From positions 153,994,858 through 154,058,857 of the forward strand of contig NC_067282.1 in assembly GCF_020740795.1 (NCBI RefSeq): 64,000 nucleotides of DNA. Reading direction: 5' to 3'. A program made the position numbers and the translations under genes. Positions 11,401 through 23,600 of the stretch are shown in pieces; the first letter of the stretch is position 1, and the number at the start of each line of letters is the position of its first letter. The DNA is from Apus apus (lineage: Eukaryota > Chordata > Aves > Apodiformes > Apodidae). Under the pieces are notes generated by a model. That model saw only the letters and a program-made list of their open reading frames with translations, did not search any database and was not told where the DNA came from.

Positions 11401-14400
11401 GATGGTGGGGTGGAGAAGAGGGAGAGAAGGAGGACAGGGAGATGGTAGAGGCTTTCCCTGCTCTGGCTGGGCTGGGAGGGGAGGAGACACTGGTGAGGAC
11501 GTGCTCACATCTCCCCTCATCTCTCAACCTGCTTTTGCTGCAAATTTAATTTCCTCAGTCCCTTTGTTTGCTGCAGGGATTTAAATGAGGTGGGAGGGAG
11601 GATACTACCCCGGAGCCCCCCGTGGTGCCAAAGCTCGCGCTCAGCCTCAGCTTCACTGGCACTGGCAAAGCCAGGCATTCAGCCACTGGGCCCCAAGGCT
11701 GACCCACAGATTTGGGGTGCTCAAGCCAGGCATTGGAGGAGGGCAGAGCACTGCTGGCCACGAGAGCCAGCCTTGGCACAGCCACAGGACAAATGGAGGT
11801 CTCTACTCCAGCCCCTGCTCCAAGCAGAAGTTAGGTGCAAGGCCTTGGTTAGAGCAGGCTGCTCCAAGATGTGTCCTGGGGGCCTGCATGTCCCTGAGGA
11901 TGGGAATCCCACTGTGTCCTGTTCCTGTGCTCATCCTAGTGAGCTGCCACCCATGCCAGGGCTCTTGCCCCTGCCCCGATGGGCAGCCAGGGCCCCCCAA
12001 AGTGCCGGTGGGCAGTCGTGCCTGGCTCATTCTCCCAAATGGGACAAGCTCAGCTCATGGGGGCAAGTGGCAGCCCCAGGAGGGTCCCGTCTGCTGCTGC
12101 CCTTGGGCCTCAGGAGCGGGCTGCCTGCCTCCTGTCCCCCAGTGATGTCCAGCATGGTCCTGCTCCCCACCACTGCTTGTCCCCAAACCAAGGAGCCTTC
12201 CAGGACTCCCTGGCCTGGGTTAGTCCCTGAGCTGAACCTGGGGCAAATCCCCACTTGGCTGCCATGTCCTCTGCCCACACTATTGTGTCCCTGCAAAGCT
12301 CCCCCTCCTGCATGCCCCTTCCCCTTCCCCTCTTATTTTTCTTTTGCCTCTGGGAAACTTTCATTTTTCCAGAGCTGTTAGAGGAAGCTCTTTCTCCTGG
12401 TGCCAACCAACCCACTCAGCATACTAATAGTTTTCTCCAAGCATCGTTATTCACCCTCCATTGTCCCTGATCTGGTGGGGAAACCAAAAGGCTTCATCAA
12501 TGAAAGCACACACAGAGGAGACATGCTGTGGTGGAGCCATTTTCATAGTGGCAGCTTCATGACACGTCAGAGAGCTGAGGGCTGCTGCTCACAAATTGTC
12601 CTGCTGGTCCAGCCCTGACACCTCCTGGGAAGGTGCCAGATCCTGCAGGGATGCCTGGGGACCACATTTTTTGCTGCCCAAATGCTGCCAGGCTGCTCGC
12701 TAGTGCCAGCCAGGGTGGTCAGATATGGGGCACAGATGGGAGCAGAGAAGCAGCTTGGTGGCTGCCTCAGCTTTTGGCTGTCTTGTTTGGGTGCTCCCTG
12801 AGCCTCTCTGAGCTCCTCAGACATGGGGGAAGGAGATGGTGAGCCCAGTTGGAGGGAAATGGAGATGCTGAGCTGGGGAATGGGAGACAAAGGTGCTGAG
12901 CCAGGGCATGAGGGAAAGGGACACTGAGTTTGGGCATGGGGCAGGAGATGCTGTGCCTGGCAGCCCAGGTATGGCATGGGCTGAGGATCAAACAGCAGGC
13001 ACATGTGCTCCAGTTGCTTGATGGAAGAGAGAAGACACTGAAGCGCATGAAGGATTTGGTGCAGGGGCAGGTGGGAGAGATGTTTCGGAGGGGTGTGCAG
13101 CCACGTCTGGGAGCTGTCTTGGAGAGCAGGAGGTAAATGGTGGCTTCTGCTTTGGGGTGGGATCATAGTGTGGCCTTTGCCACCTGGACCTCAAGGTGAA
13201 GCTTTGCAGGGTTTCAGAGAGAGGGAGGTGGTTAGGAAACAACTAAGGCATGGATGGGCACCAAAGTGGAACTGATAGTGGTCATGGCTTGGCAACAGGC
13301 TACAGGAAGCATGTGGAGGCAGGTAAGCAGGAGTCTCCTCGTCCCGCCTCAAAACTTCAGCTGCTCTAGAAACCTTTTCCCATGTCCTTGGTGCCTGCTA
13401 ATTTGGGAGCGGAGGTGACCCCCTTTCTCACATCCCCCCAGGGCCTCCTCCTCTCCAGGACTGAGATGAGTCAGAAACCAAATTAAGTATTCTCTGGGTT
13501 TCCCGGCATGTGCAGGTGTAGTCCCAAAGATGCTGCAGGCCCCAGTGGGGTGGGAAGGACTGGAGAGGGTGGCAGAGAAGGGGACGGGAACTCTATGGGA
13601 TGTCAGGCTCCTCAGCTCAGGGTGACAGGGAAATCCCAAATCCCAGGGGTGATGGAGACAGGTGAGCCCCCACCCAACATCCCCAAAGAGCAATGCCCCT
13701 AAGCAGCCACTGTCATGAGGCACCCCAAGACAGAGGCACCCAGCATTGAACAAAGGGATTGGTGGGAGGAGAAATGGGCCGAGCAAAGACTTCCTGAGCA
13801 AGCGGCTGTGGTGCTGTTCATACACCAGAGCATCTTGCTGGGAGGCTTACAAATCCACAACTCCCCCCCAGTTTCATGTTCAGGGTGATTCAGTGAGGAC
13901 AGCCTTGCCCACACTTGCTCCAGCTCCTGCTCTTTGGCAGGCACCCTGGCCGTCATGGTCCATCACCAGGTCTTGCACAACCTGTGTCAGCCAAAGGTTG
14001 CCCTTGGAGCTTTAACTCCTCTCAAACCATGTGATGCCAACCAAAAACTGGAGCCAAATGACCCCAGAGCCAGGAGGTTGTGCTTGTGTCATGGTTCACC
14101 TGAGGTGCCCGAGGGCTGTGTGTGCTGCTGGTGGCTCTGCCTCCTTGTTTCCCTTTCCTGCAGGGATATGCCTGAACGGGCAGCAAGCCACTGTTTGGGC
14201 TGTGGTTGTGTCCTAAATCCCACAGCACTGAGGCAGCCTTCAGCTGTGGAGACTGCAGACCCCTGGCCTTGACCTACCTCTTGTCTCAGACTTTTTCCTT
14301 TACCCTTTCTGCAGAATCTTGGGCTGGGGGGAGGTCTCAGAGGCCAGGGGACCAGGCATGCTGGTGCTGCATGGACATCCTTGCCAAAAATGGTCCCTGC

Positions 14401-14722
14401 TTGTGGCAGCCAGCACTCAGCTGCTGCTTCTCTGAGGGCATGCTTTTAAGTGACTTCATCTCTAATATGTGGGATTATCCTGGAAAATGAAAGATGACTT
14501 GAGACTGATTTCCTGGAAGATCCCTGGTTGCTCCAAGCCATGACAGGCTTGCTGGGGCAACTCCCAGTGCTGGGGTTTGGTGCCCAGTGCTGAAGGCCAG
14601 CGGCATGCTGTCTGCCTGCACAGACGTGGGGCTGGGAGCAGAGGGGGCAGTTTCTGACAACAGAGCACCCCCTGCCAAAAGCCCTCCCGGGGGTCTGTAA
14701 ACACCCCCTCTTTGTTCCACAG
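8494..14722 (+). other. CSDC2: presumed CSDC2 intron 1
   Basis: No coding exon is seen. Most of it is GC-rich, but AT-richer islands stand out at about 8820-9480 and 10400-10860. They hold a TTAGCGCTAA palindrome (9243-9252), a repeated CGATTAA (10440-10446 and 10449-10455) and a RUNX-like AACCGCA near 10679-10685. These could be conserved enhancers, which cannot be judged without alignment. Short homopolymer runs occur near 9474-9499. Confidence 0.45.
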
Positions 14723-14816
14723 GTCGCAGGCAGCAGACCTGCACACCGGGGCACCCTTTCTCCCACCACCTGCACACCTGCCTGTCCTCAAGACGGAGGA
14801 GCCCGCCGGCCCCACG

Positions 14817-15781
14817 ATGTCCTCAGAGCCCGGCGCCCCGCCGGCGGTGCCGCCCCTGCACTCCCCCAAGTCACCGGTTTGGCCCACCTTCCCCTTCCAG
14901 AGGGAGGGCAGCCGCATTTGGGAGCGGGGCAACCTCCTGCTGCGGGACCTGCCCAGCCCCCTTCCCACCAAGAGAACCAGGACCTACTCAGCGTAAGTAC
15001 CTGGCACGGGGCCAGCGGGCATAGCTCTGTCCAGATGAGCCGAGCAGGGACTGCCTCCACCAGCAGCACCTGCTAAACCCTTGATGCCTGGTGCACGTCT
15101 CTCATCTTTGGCCATCAGGGTGCTCAGCATCACCGCACCCATCTGGCCGGGGTGGGTGCCCTGTGCTCTCTCAGGGGGCACCATGTTGTCATAGCAGACT
15201 TCTCCCTGTGCTGCCCCCCAGGTGAGTGCTGCTCGTGAGATGTTTCTCCCTCCCTGTCGTTCTGCAGGACGGCACGTGCCTCTGCCGGCCCCGTCTTCAA
15301 GGGCGTCTGCAAGCAGTTCTCACGCTCCCAGGGCCACGGGTTCATCACCCCCGAGAACGGCACAGAGGACATTTTCGTCCATGTGTCTGAGTAAGTCTGG
15401 GGGTTGCGTGGCACTGGGACACCCGTGGGGGAGCTATGGCATCAGCACAGGGCTAGAAACCCGTGGGCCAGGGCGGGGTTTTCTCCATGGCATTGGGATG
15501 GGACTCTACTTGTCCTCTACCCTCCATCGCAGGTGGGTTTTCCTCAGTGCTGGGTGGTTTGGGGTGGGGTCCCAGCTCTTGGGCCCAGCCCTACCACCTC
15601 TTCTCTCCTCTCCCACAGCATTGAGGGAGAGTACGTCCCCGTGGAGGGGGATGAGGTGACATACAAGATCTGCCCCATCCCTCCCAAGAACCAGAAGTTC
15701 CAGGCGGTGGAGGTGGTCCTCACCAACCTGGCACCCCACACGAAGCACGAGACGTGGTCCGGACAGATCATCGGCTCCTAA
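14817..15781 (+). CDS. CSDC2: cold shock domain-containing protein C2 (PIPPin)
   Basis: RNA-binding protein of 153 aa, the same length as the human protein as I remember it. In mammals it is mainly a brain protein that binds histone H1 and H3.3 mRNA 3' ends. Exons: 14817-14992, 15268-15390 and 15619-15781 (stop TAA). The donors are GTAAGT, GTAAGT and the frame closes exactly. Residues 1-58 are proline-rich with [17 protein letters not shown] and a basic PTKRTRTYS. The cold-shock domain runs from about residue 68 to 130, with RNP1-like [10 protein letters not shown] (80-89) and RNP2-like DIFVHV (93-98). The end is [11 protein letters not shown]. The 5' UTR part of the first coding exon begins at 14723 after TTCCACAG. 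PMM1 lies tail-to-tail downstream. Confidence 0.97.
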
Positions 15782-17485
15782 GGCGCCCAGGGGGGGCTGC
15801 CGGCCGCTCAGCCCCATGGCACAAGCCTGCCTGCCCTCTCACGGGGGGCACGGGGCAGCCGAGGTGCCAGCGGGGCCGGGGCTGCCCCCAAACACACAGG
15901 CGTTTGCGTTCGGTGTCTTTTATAAGGTTATGGTTTCCTTTCTCCGTGTGTGTTTGTAACTGTCTGTCGAGGGGGACGGGGGACGCAGAGCCCTCCCATA
16001 CTGCTCCCTGGCTCCAGGGGCAGCGCAGCCCCGTGTCCCCCCCCTTTACCCCCAAGGTCATGGGGAGCAGGGGAACCAGTCCCACCCTCCAACCCCCCTG
16101 CTGCCCTGGGCTAAAGCAGGTGCTGAGAGCAGGAGGGGGCTGGGGGAAGGCTGGAGGGACTCAGCTTGTCCACCTGAGCTCTGCTCTGGGAAGATGGGCC
16201 TCCCACTTGTTCCTGGCAGCAGGGGTATGCTGGGGGGCTGGGGGAAAACAGGGTGGTGTGGGGCAGCATATCACTGTGCAGGGACTGGGTGGCTGAGACC
16301 CATCCCCATCGCTGGCAGCTGGCAGCACCCACCTGAGCCACCTCCTTCCATCAAAACATCTCAGGTCAGCGGTGCCATGGAGAGGTGGGGGGCTTAGAGA
16401 AAGAAAGAAAAATAATGTAGTTTTCAGGGGCAAACAGCTGCTGGCAGGGCAGCCGTGGTGCACTTGGCATCTCTGTGCCCCCTGCCCTTGCCAGGCCGAT
16501 AACGCACTTTTCTTGACTCGGTGCTGACACGGTTTTGGGGAGATTGCTGCCTTCTCCTCCCCTTGTCCCCCAGTGACCCCCCTTCCTGCGTGCATGTGTG
16601 TGTGTGTGTGCACGTCTGTAGCTTGCTGTGGGGCCAGGTGCTGAGGGGTTTGGGTAGTCTCAGCCATGGGGCAAGCACGGCCACCTCCTCCCCAGCCCCA
16701 CGGAGTAGGCAGGGTCTTGTATACAAAGCACAAACTTCGTTTTAGGTCTTCTTCGCCATCCCTTGGCCAGGTGGGCTCTGGTGGCCCTGGGAAGGACTGG
16801 GCAGAGGGCTGTGGGATAGGGACAATGTGCACTGGGCTGGGCCTGAGATGGCTCCAGGGGAATGACACTTGTGCCAACACCCTGAAAATCATCAGTGTCT
16901 TAATGGATTTATTTTGAAGCAGGGTTGGGCACAGTGGGTGGCCAGCAGGCCCCTGAGCAGGGCAGGAGGCATCTGCTGGCTGCCCAGGCACCTGCTCAGC
17001 AGGAGCCCCCTGTGCTGCCAGTCCTCAGCACTGATGGAGAAGGAAGATTTTCATCTTTCTTTCTGCTGCTCTTGTGGTGGAGACAGGGTCTGCTGTAAGT
17101 GGGGAGGGGAGAGGGCTAAGGCTGGTGCCCCATGGGCCAGCCAGGGCCTTGGGGACTCAGGAGGACCACTGCATGCTGCCCAGGCTGGCCTGGGGACTGC
17201 CCCAGGACCCCGCAGCCCATCTCACGGCCAACCTGCAGCCCAGCTCACCCAGGGGCTGTGGAGATGCCAGCTCAGGCCCCAGGCATCCCTGGGACACACA
17301 GTCAGCTTGGCCAAGGCAAATTTTGTTTTAATCTTTTTTTTTTCTTTCTTTCTCTGTTGTTTTTTTTTTGGGAAATAAACTAAAACCCTAGACTTGGTGT
17401 TTTTACAACTCCGGTGTGGTACCCGCCTGTCTGACCGTGTGTCAACCTTTGTAACATTGGCAATAAACCATTAAAAGTGACTTTC
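15782..17485 (+). other. CSDC2: CSDC2 3' UTR
   Basis: About 1.7 kb of noncoding sequence after the CSDC2 stop, without splice sites or open frames of known protein. It includes a TG tract near 16595-16610 and a T-rich stretch at 17330-17370. The end is inferred from the poly(A) signals at 17374 and 17462. Confidence 0.65.
17374..17467 (+). terminator. CSDC2: two tandem poly(A) signals of CSDC2
   Basis: AATAAA occurs at 17374-17379 and again at 17462-17467. The second is followed by a GT-rich stretch (about 17510-17545), the usual downstream element. Either or both could be used. Confidence 0.65.
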
Positions 17486-20400
17486 CCATGAGCCCTGCCC
17501 ATCCCAGCACTTTGTCTCTGTGTGCGTGTGTCGCAGTGGGGATGATGGTGGTAGAGGACCTGGAGCACCCAGGGATTTCTGCGGACAGCAGGACAGACTT
17601 GCCCATTCCCACACAGCATGTCCCAGGGTGTCCCGGGATGCTCCAAGCCTCGCTCAGGGGTGCAGACTCTGAGCCTGGGACATGAGGATGCTGCCCACCA
17701 AGAGGGGTTACCAGGACCAGGGCTGGTACCCTGCTGCTGCAGGGATTTCAAAGTCCATCTGCGTGCCGTCTGGCTGTGTTTCAACCCAGCAGAGCCTGGC
17801 ACAAAGCTCACACTGCTTCCAAACACTGCTTCTTGTAGCTTTAACAGGGTTGATTTTATTATTTCTTGTTAATATACATATATATGTATTTAAATATATT
17901 TCTTATTTAACAGTTGGTATCAGCCAGACAGAAGCCACCCATCTTGCACAGATACAGAACCATATGGCAAGATGGTCCCCAAAATGGGTCCCACCACATC
18001 CATTCGCTCATGCACACATAAGGAGAAACCCCCCACTCACACTGTGGGCAGCCCCTCGGAGAGGAGCATCATGGCAAAGGGGTCTTGGGGACAGGCATAC
18101 TCCCTCCCCTAGGTGTAGGGCTCCCAGCCCAGTGCTGTGCCTCATCCCTGCCCACAAAAACAGGGTAGGCAGCCAGGGTTCTTGGTGGCCTTGCTTGAGC
18201 AGGGAGGTAGGACCATATGACCTCCAGAGGTCCCTTCAACCTCACCAATTCTGTGGCTCTAAGACCTGAGGGCTGTCCCAGCTACTTCTGATGCCATTCC
18301 CCCTTCCTCATCCCCCCAGCAGAACAGGGTCTACTGGTGGGAGGTGCCCTCCACTAGCCCAAGCTTGGTTGTGAGACAGAGACAGGAATGCAGAAGGTCA
18401 TCCCTGCCTCTGCCCTGCTCACCCTGCAACTCCCCCCACCTTGAGCAAGGGACATGCTGCCATCAGGAGCAGCCTTGGACAGAGCCTGCCCTTCCCTTCA
18501 AATATGCAAGGCATCTCAGCCCCCAAGGCCACCATGACTCTTCATGCCTTTGGGGCCAGGCCCCTCTCTTCACTCACTGCCAAGCTCACTAGGGATCCTG
18601 CTGGCTTTGAATAGACTTACAGGAATATTAAATCCCCAAAACCTACATGTAACCTGATCCATAGTGAAACAGAGAAGGAGGAACCACAAACCACATGATT
18701 CCTCTATGCAGCTTGCAGTGGAGGGCCAAAACCAATGCCCTGTGAAAAGGGTACCCTGCATCCAGGCTTTCCCAACAGGTCCTCTTCTCCCATACAGAAA
18801 TGTTCTCTGGGTAGAAAAAGGAATATGTGCATTTGTTGGGGATTTCTGGATGGCAGGCAGGCAGCTGCATGCATGCAAACGTGATACAGACCTGATGTGT
18901 TGTAGAGTTAAGAGGTGCAGTCAGATGGAGGAGACAGAACCCTGCCAGTGCTGGTCACACAGCTCCTGCACCTGTGGCCAGGCAGCAGTAGTGCCAAAGT
19001 CCACTCAGGACTCTGCCTGTGGCAACACAGGAGCCCTGTCCTGCATCTAGAAGTACCAACATATCTCGCCTGAGGAACTTGTCCCCTTGGTTAAGTGGCA
19101 GCAGCCAGCTAAGAAACTTCTCTCTGCAGTCCAGCTGCTGGGTGGGAGATGGAGAGCAATGGAAAGTGGCAATGGGATGAAAAGAGGAGAGGAAACAAGA
19201 CCAAGAGATGGGGCAGTGCCACATCAGCAGGGAGGTGCTGAGAAAGGCTCCCAGGGAGCAACATGGGGCTTTTGCAGGAACCTCCAGCACCCTCCAGGTC
19301 CACAAACACCAGACCACAGGTGCTCTGGGGAGCTATAAGCAGGACATCTCCCTGGAGGAGATCCCTGAGCTAGCTCCTCTTGTGACTAGTGTTGCTGGTG
19401 CACTCACACATCCCAGCCAAAATGGCCAGGAATAAAGGGGCAATGTGAGGGAGCGGGTCAAGGGCCAAAAGGAGAGATGTGGTTTTGCAACCCATGAAGG
19501 CTCAGAGAAAAAAGGAGGACATGTGAACTTGCGTCCCTAAAAGTGACCACATAAACCAAGCATGTGGGATGAGATGGGGTGGAAAAGCAAGCTTGGAGGG
19601 CACTGCTGAGGGAGTACCTCTGTTGGCATTAGAAACCAAGTCTGGCCTGTGTTGTCCCTCCCTGAAAACGTATCTGGCAGCATGATGGAAACCTGGGAAG
19701 GAAGGGGACTTGGTTTGTTATGAATGCCCCAGGTAAGGTTTTACACAGACATGCCTCATGGAGATGCAGGTGGGAAAACTGTTGGGAATCCTTCTGCATC
19801 AATGCTCCACAAGGTGCTCTGCACACTCCAAGCACCTGAGGTGCTCCAGCTGTACCAAGCAAGGTCTGCGAAACATGGAAAATAAATCCCCGGTACCCAT
19901 TTTTTGTGTAAGCTAAAGAGAGAGCTAGTTTCTTCACACACCTGAGCAAAGCTCAGAGTAGGAGCAGAGTAATGTTAAAACTGTCACTCCCAGGTCACCC
20001 TCAGGGACTGGCATGGTGTGGCACCAGGGCGAGGGATGTGATGATCCTCTCCATCAGGATGCACCACACTGGGGTGGCAGCTGCCCCTTCCTACCACAGG
20101 CTTGGAGCAAACGGCCCTCCTGGCCTCTCACTTCAGAGCAGCTCTGGTGAGAGTGCCTGGGGCCTCAGCAGCCCCACCCTCCCCAGCCAAGGTGCAAGAG
20201 GGAGAGAAAGGTGAGGCACATGTTCTCTCGTGCAGAAGTGTGAAGAGAAACAGAGTGGAAAGAAGAGGGGAAGGAGCATGGGATGGACACAGACACTCTC
20301 ACCACTGGCCCTTTCAAATGCTTTCTGACCATGAAAGCATTGGTGCCCACCATGGCATGAACTGTCAAGAGAGAAGTTTTGCTGGAGGCAAGGGGAGGGT

Positions 20401-20617
20401 CTGGTCCCACCAGCCCCAGCCATAGATGGGGAGTGGTGAGGGGCTGCTCAGTGAGGGCCCCCTCCTGCACACCCACCTGCCACACACGTCACATCCTGAC
20501 CGGCTCCAGAAAGTGGGTTTTTTTTTGGTCTACCCTGAGCAGATTCCTCAAATGAAGGTGCTTTTCCTGGAGTGGGGAGAGGGTTGGGCTGGGGCAGGGC
20601 TGTGGGAAACCTGGCAG
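17486..20617. other. CSDC2-PMM1 tail-to-tail interval
   Basis: Holds the PMM1 3' UTR at its right end and one small CR1 fragment (18188-18262). No canonical AATAAA for the minus strand lies close to the PMM1 stop. The nearest I see is at 17855-17860 (TTTATT on the plus strand), which would imply a 2.7-kb 3' UTR, so the PMM1 end is left open. No further gene seen. Confidence 0.45.
18188..18262 (+). mobile_element. CR1 LINE 3' fragment
   Basis: About 75 bp with the CR1 tail order: GCTTGAGCAGGGAGGTAGGA, then a CCAGAGGTCCCTTCAACCTC segment and AATTCTGTGG. Diverged, plus strand. Confidence 0.75.
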
Positions 20618-23600
20618 TCAGCACTCGTTTGCTCTCTCTGGAAAGAAGATTTCGCGGCATCTCTGGACGGTGTCCTGGGGGGACTGGACACTGTGTCCCA
20701 CCGTGCGGGGATCATCATAGATTTCATAATCGTTTCCTCCCTGCAGGGGGATAGAAAATTGGGAGAACATTAGCAGGGTCTTGACAGAGCATCCTCATCC
20801 ATGAATCTGCATCTTGCTCTGTCCTGTGATGAGCTGGGGTGGAAGCCAGCAGCTGGGCAGGCAGGGACCTGCTAGGAAGAGGATGACAGGGCTTTGCTGA
20901 ACCAGGGAGGCAGAAGAGGCTGGGCTGGAAGCCCTGCTCCCTCCCTCTTGCCTCCCCTCTTTGGTGCCAGGGGGGGGAGCAGAAAGTATGGGAAAGGTCC
21001 TAGACCAGCAAAGCTTGTCCAGGAGCCTGGGGTTAACCCCTGCCAACTGTGGAGTTGATAGCAAAAGGTGGGGTGGGCCCGTTTTGGGGGCAGAGGTTGC
21101 CATCATCTGGAAAGAGCTGAGTGGATGACCAAGCTGGTCTGCAGCAGCAATGAAGCTTCATCCTCCACTGTTGTAAAGGAAAGGTGAGGCTGTTCCTACT
21201 GTTGAAAAGCCCTCTCCTAAGTGCTGGGGTCTCATGTTTTGGGTCCTGCTGGCTGCAGAGTGGCTGCCCCAATACTGAGTATGCTGAGGGGAGGAAAGCA
21301 AGGCTGGGGTGGACGTGCTGCCCAGCACAGTGAATCCAGGGCGATTCCTCTATGACCCAGCAGGCTGGCTGTGATCATGAGCCCACCACAAACGTGCTGC
21401 ACAAGAGCATCTCTCCCCTTGGACCCACTGGAGGCCTGTGTCAGGACCTGTGACAGAGCAGCTCCATGCAGGAGAGAAAGTGGTGATGCCTGAGGTGAGG
21501 AGGGCATACTCACAGGAGTTGTCTCATTCCCAAAGAAGTGGATGGTGTCAAATCTCTCGTCATCCAGCACGTTCAGGCAGTAGCGCTTGTCCCAGCCCTC
21601 TGGGAAGACATCAAAGCTGATCATGCCACCTGTCAGCAGAAGGGAGAGCATCAGGCAATGCTGGTGGGAGCCAGCAGGATGTTCCCCCACCATGGGAAAT
21701 GGCAGAAGTGGGGAGAGGGCTGGACATGTGTGGGGAGTCCCCCTGCAAAGAGCAGCCAGGCACCATCTCTGCCTTGGTGTGCCTCTCCAGCATCTGGCTA
21801 GGACAGTGGCAGATGCTGTTCCTATGACAACAGGCTGGAGTGACATCAGCAAAGCTGGGGTGACATCAGCACAGCTCCCCTGACTGCAGGCAGGCAGGCA
21901 AGCAGGAACCAGAGGGCATGCAGGGGGGGATGCTGGGGTTGGAGGACCTAAGAGTCTATTGGGGGAAGATCTGGGGTCACACCGTGCAGAAAGCATCAGC
22001 ATGTTGTGTGTCCCAATGGGGGACAATGCCCTCATGAGACTGAAATCACTCTCTCTCCCAGGCTCCTGCATGGACATCGCTGGCCCTTCTACAACCACTG
22101 CCCTGATTCTCCTTAACCCTACAGGGACTGGGACCTCCCAGCCTGCTGCCCACGCAAAGCAAACCCCACACAGCTCAGGGGTCCCAGCTGGCCACACTGC
22201 AGGCCCTGAGCAGGCTCTGCATGCTGACCAAAGACCTCACCATGGAGGTAGCCAGGAACTCATTGAGATGACTGAAGCACAACCCTGGCCTGTCACCTCT
22301 TACCACAAGAGTCAAGTGCAGGTTGCCAACATCTAGAGGAGCACCAAGGCAGATGGGGCAGATGTACCTGCTCCCAGAGAGCAGGCATGTGCCTGCACAT
22401 GGACACCTGCAGCCACCAAGGGTTAACCAGCTTCCCAGCCCTTGCCCTGGGTCCGGGCAGAGTGTACCCCAGCACTGTGCTGCCTTTTGGGGTTGCATGG
22501 AGGCAGCACCTTCCCCATCCTCTCGAGCTGCCCTGCTGTGTGCACAGGCTGCAGAGCCAGTCCCTTGTCCCACCACTGCCACAGGTGACACACTGCTTTC
22601 AAAACAAAGCCAGCAGCTTAGGGTATGTGTATGTTCAGGTGTAGCTCAGAGCCCAGAGCAACAGGGACTTGAGCTGGGACATGCCTCTCTGGGCCAGACT
22701 AGGTCTCTGCTCCTCTTGGCTTCAAGGGGGCCTCCCTGCTTCTTCAGGCAATGTACTGGGCCACCAGAAATCCTGGAGCCTGACACGCTCCTTCATAAAA
22801 CATAACCCCACCCCTCATAGGAAGAGAATGAGTAGTTTGGGGGGATGGTTCCTGCAGCAGAAAAGGCACCGATCCCCTGGCCTGTTCAAACACATATGTC
22901 CTGATGCCATGCTTCTCTCTTCTCTGGCTGGTAGAGGTGTCCCCGTTGGTTTGGGATTCTCAAACCAAAACAAGTGGAGCCTAAGGAGCCAGGGATGGAG
23001 CCTATGTGTCCAGTTCAGGGCAAAGGATTCACTACTGGACAGGATGCCCCAGGCAGGGCACTGTGATACAGACAGGAGCAGCTGTCCTATGAGCTCAGGG
23101 ATGGGGATGCTCCCAGGCTGACAGCAGGAGCTAAACTTGGTTGCCTTCATTAAAATCCTCCTGGTTTTGTATCCAAAGCCATTTACCTGTGAAAAATGCT
23201 GCATTTTGCTGTGTTCTGGCCTTCTAAACAGAGCCAGGAAGCAAGAAGGGGCTCCTGATGCCAGCTGGAGAGGGCAGGAAATGAAAGGGAGAAAAGGTTG
23301 TGTGGAGGACAGCCAGCACTGTCCCTTGCCCAGGCAGAGCACAGGTCTGGGGGGCTGCAGGGAGAATTCCTACCACCTCTGAGGCTTGTGTCCTCCACAG
23401 CCTAGGACAAGGCACGCAGAGCCAGCTTGGCACAACAGCCCCATTTCTGCATGTCCCTGTTTTTGGATGCCTGACCTGAGACACTCCACATTTTCTGTGG
23501 AGGAGCAGGGGGCCCACAGATCCCCTTCTCTTTATTCTTTTATGCAACAGGCTCTTCATGGCAGCTTCCCAAAATCAGAGGAGAAAGACCCATTGTTCTG

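Noticed and set aside
21232-22197. 321-codon open frame on the minus strand
   Set aside because: It only happens to include PMM1 exon 7 (21514-21629) with intron read on both sides; the exon edges and phases show the rest is intronic.
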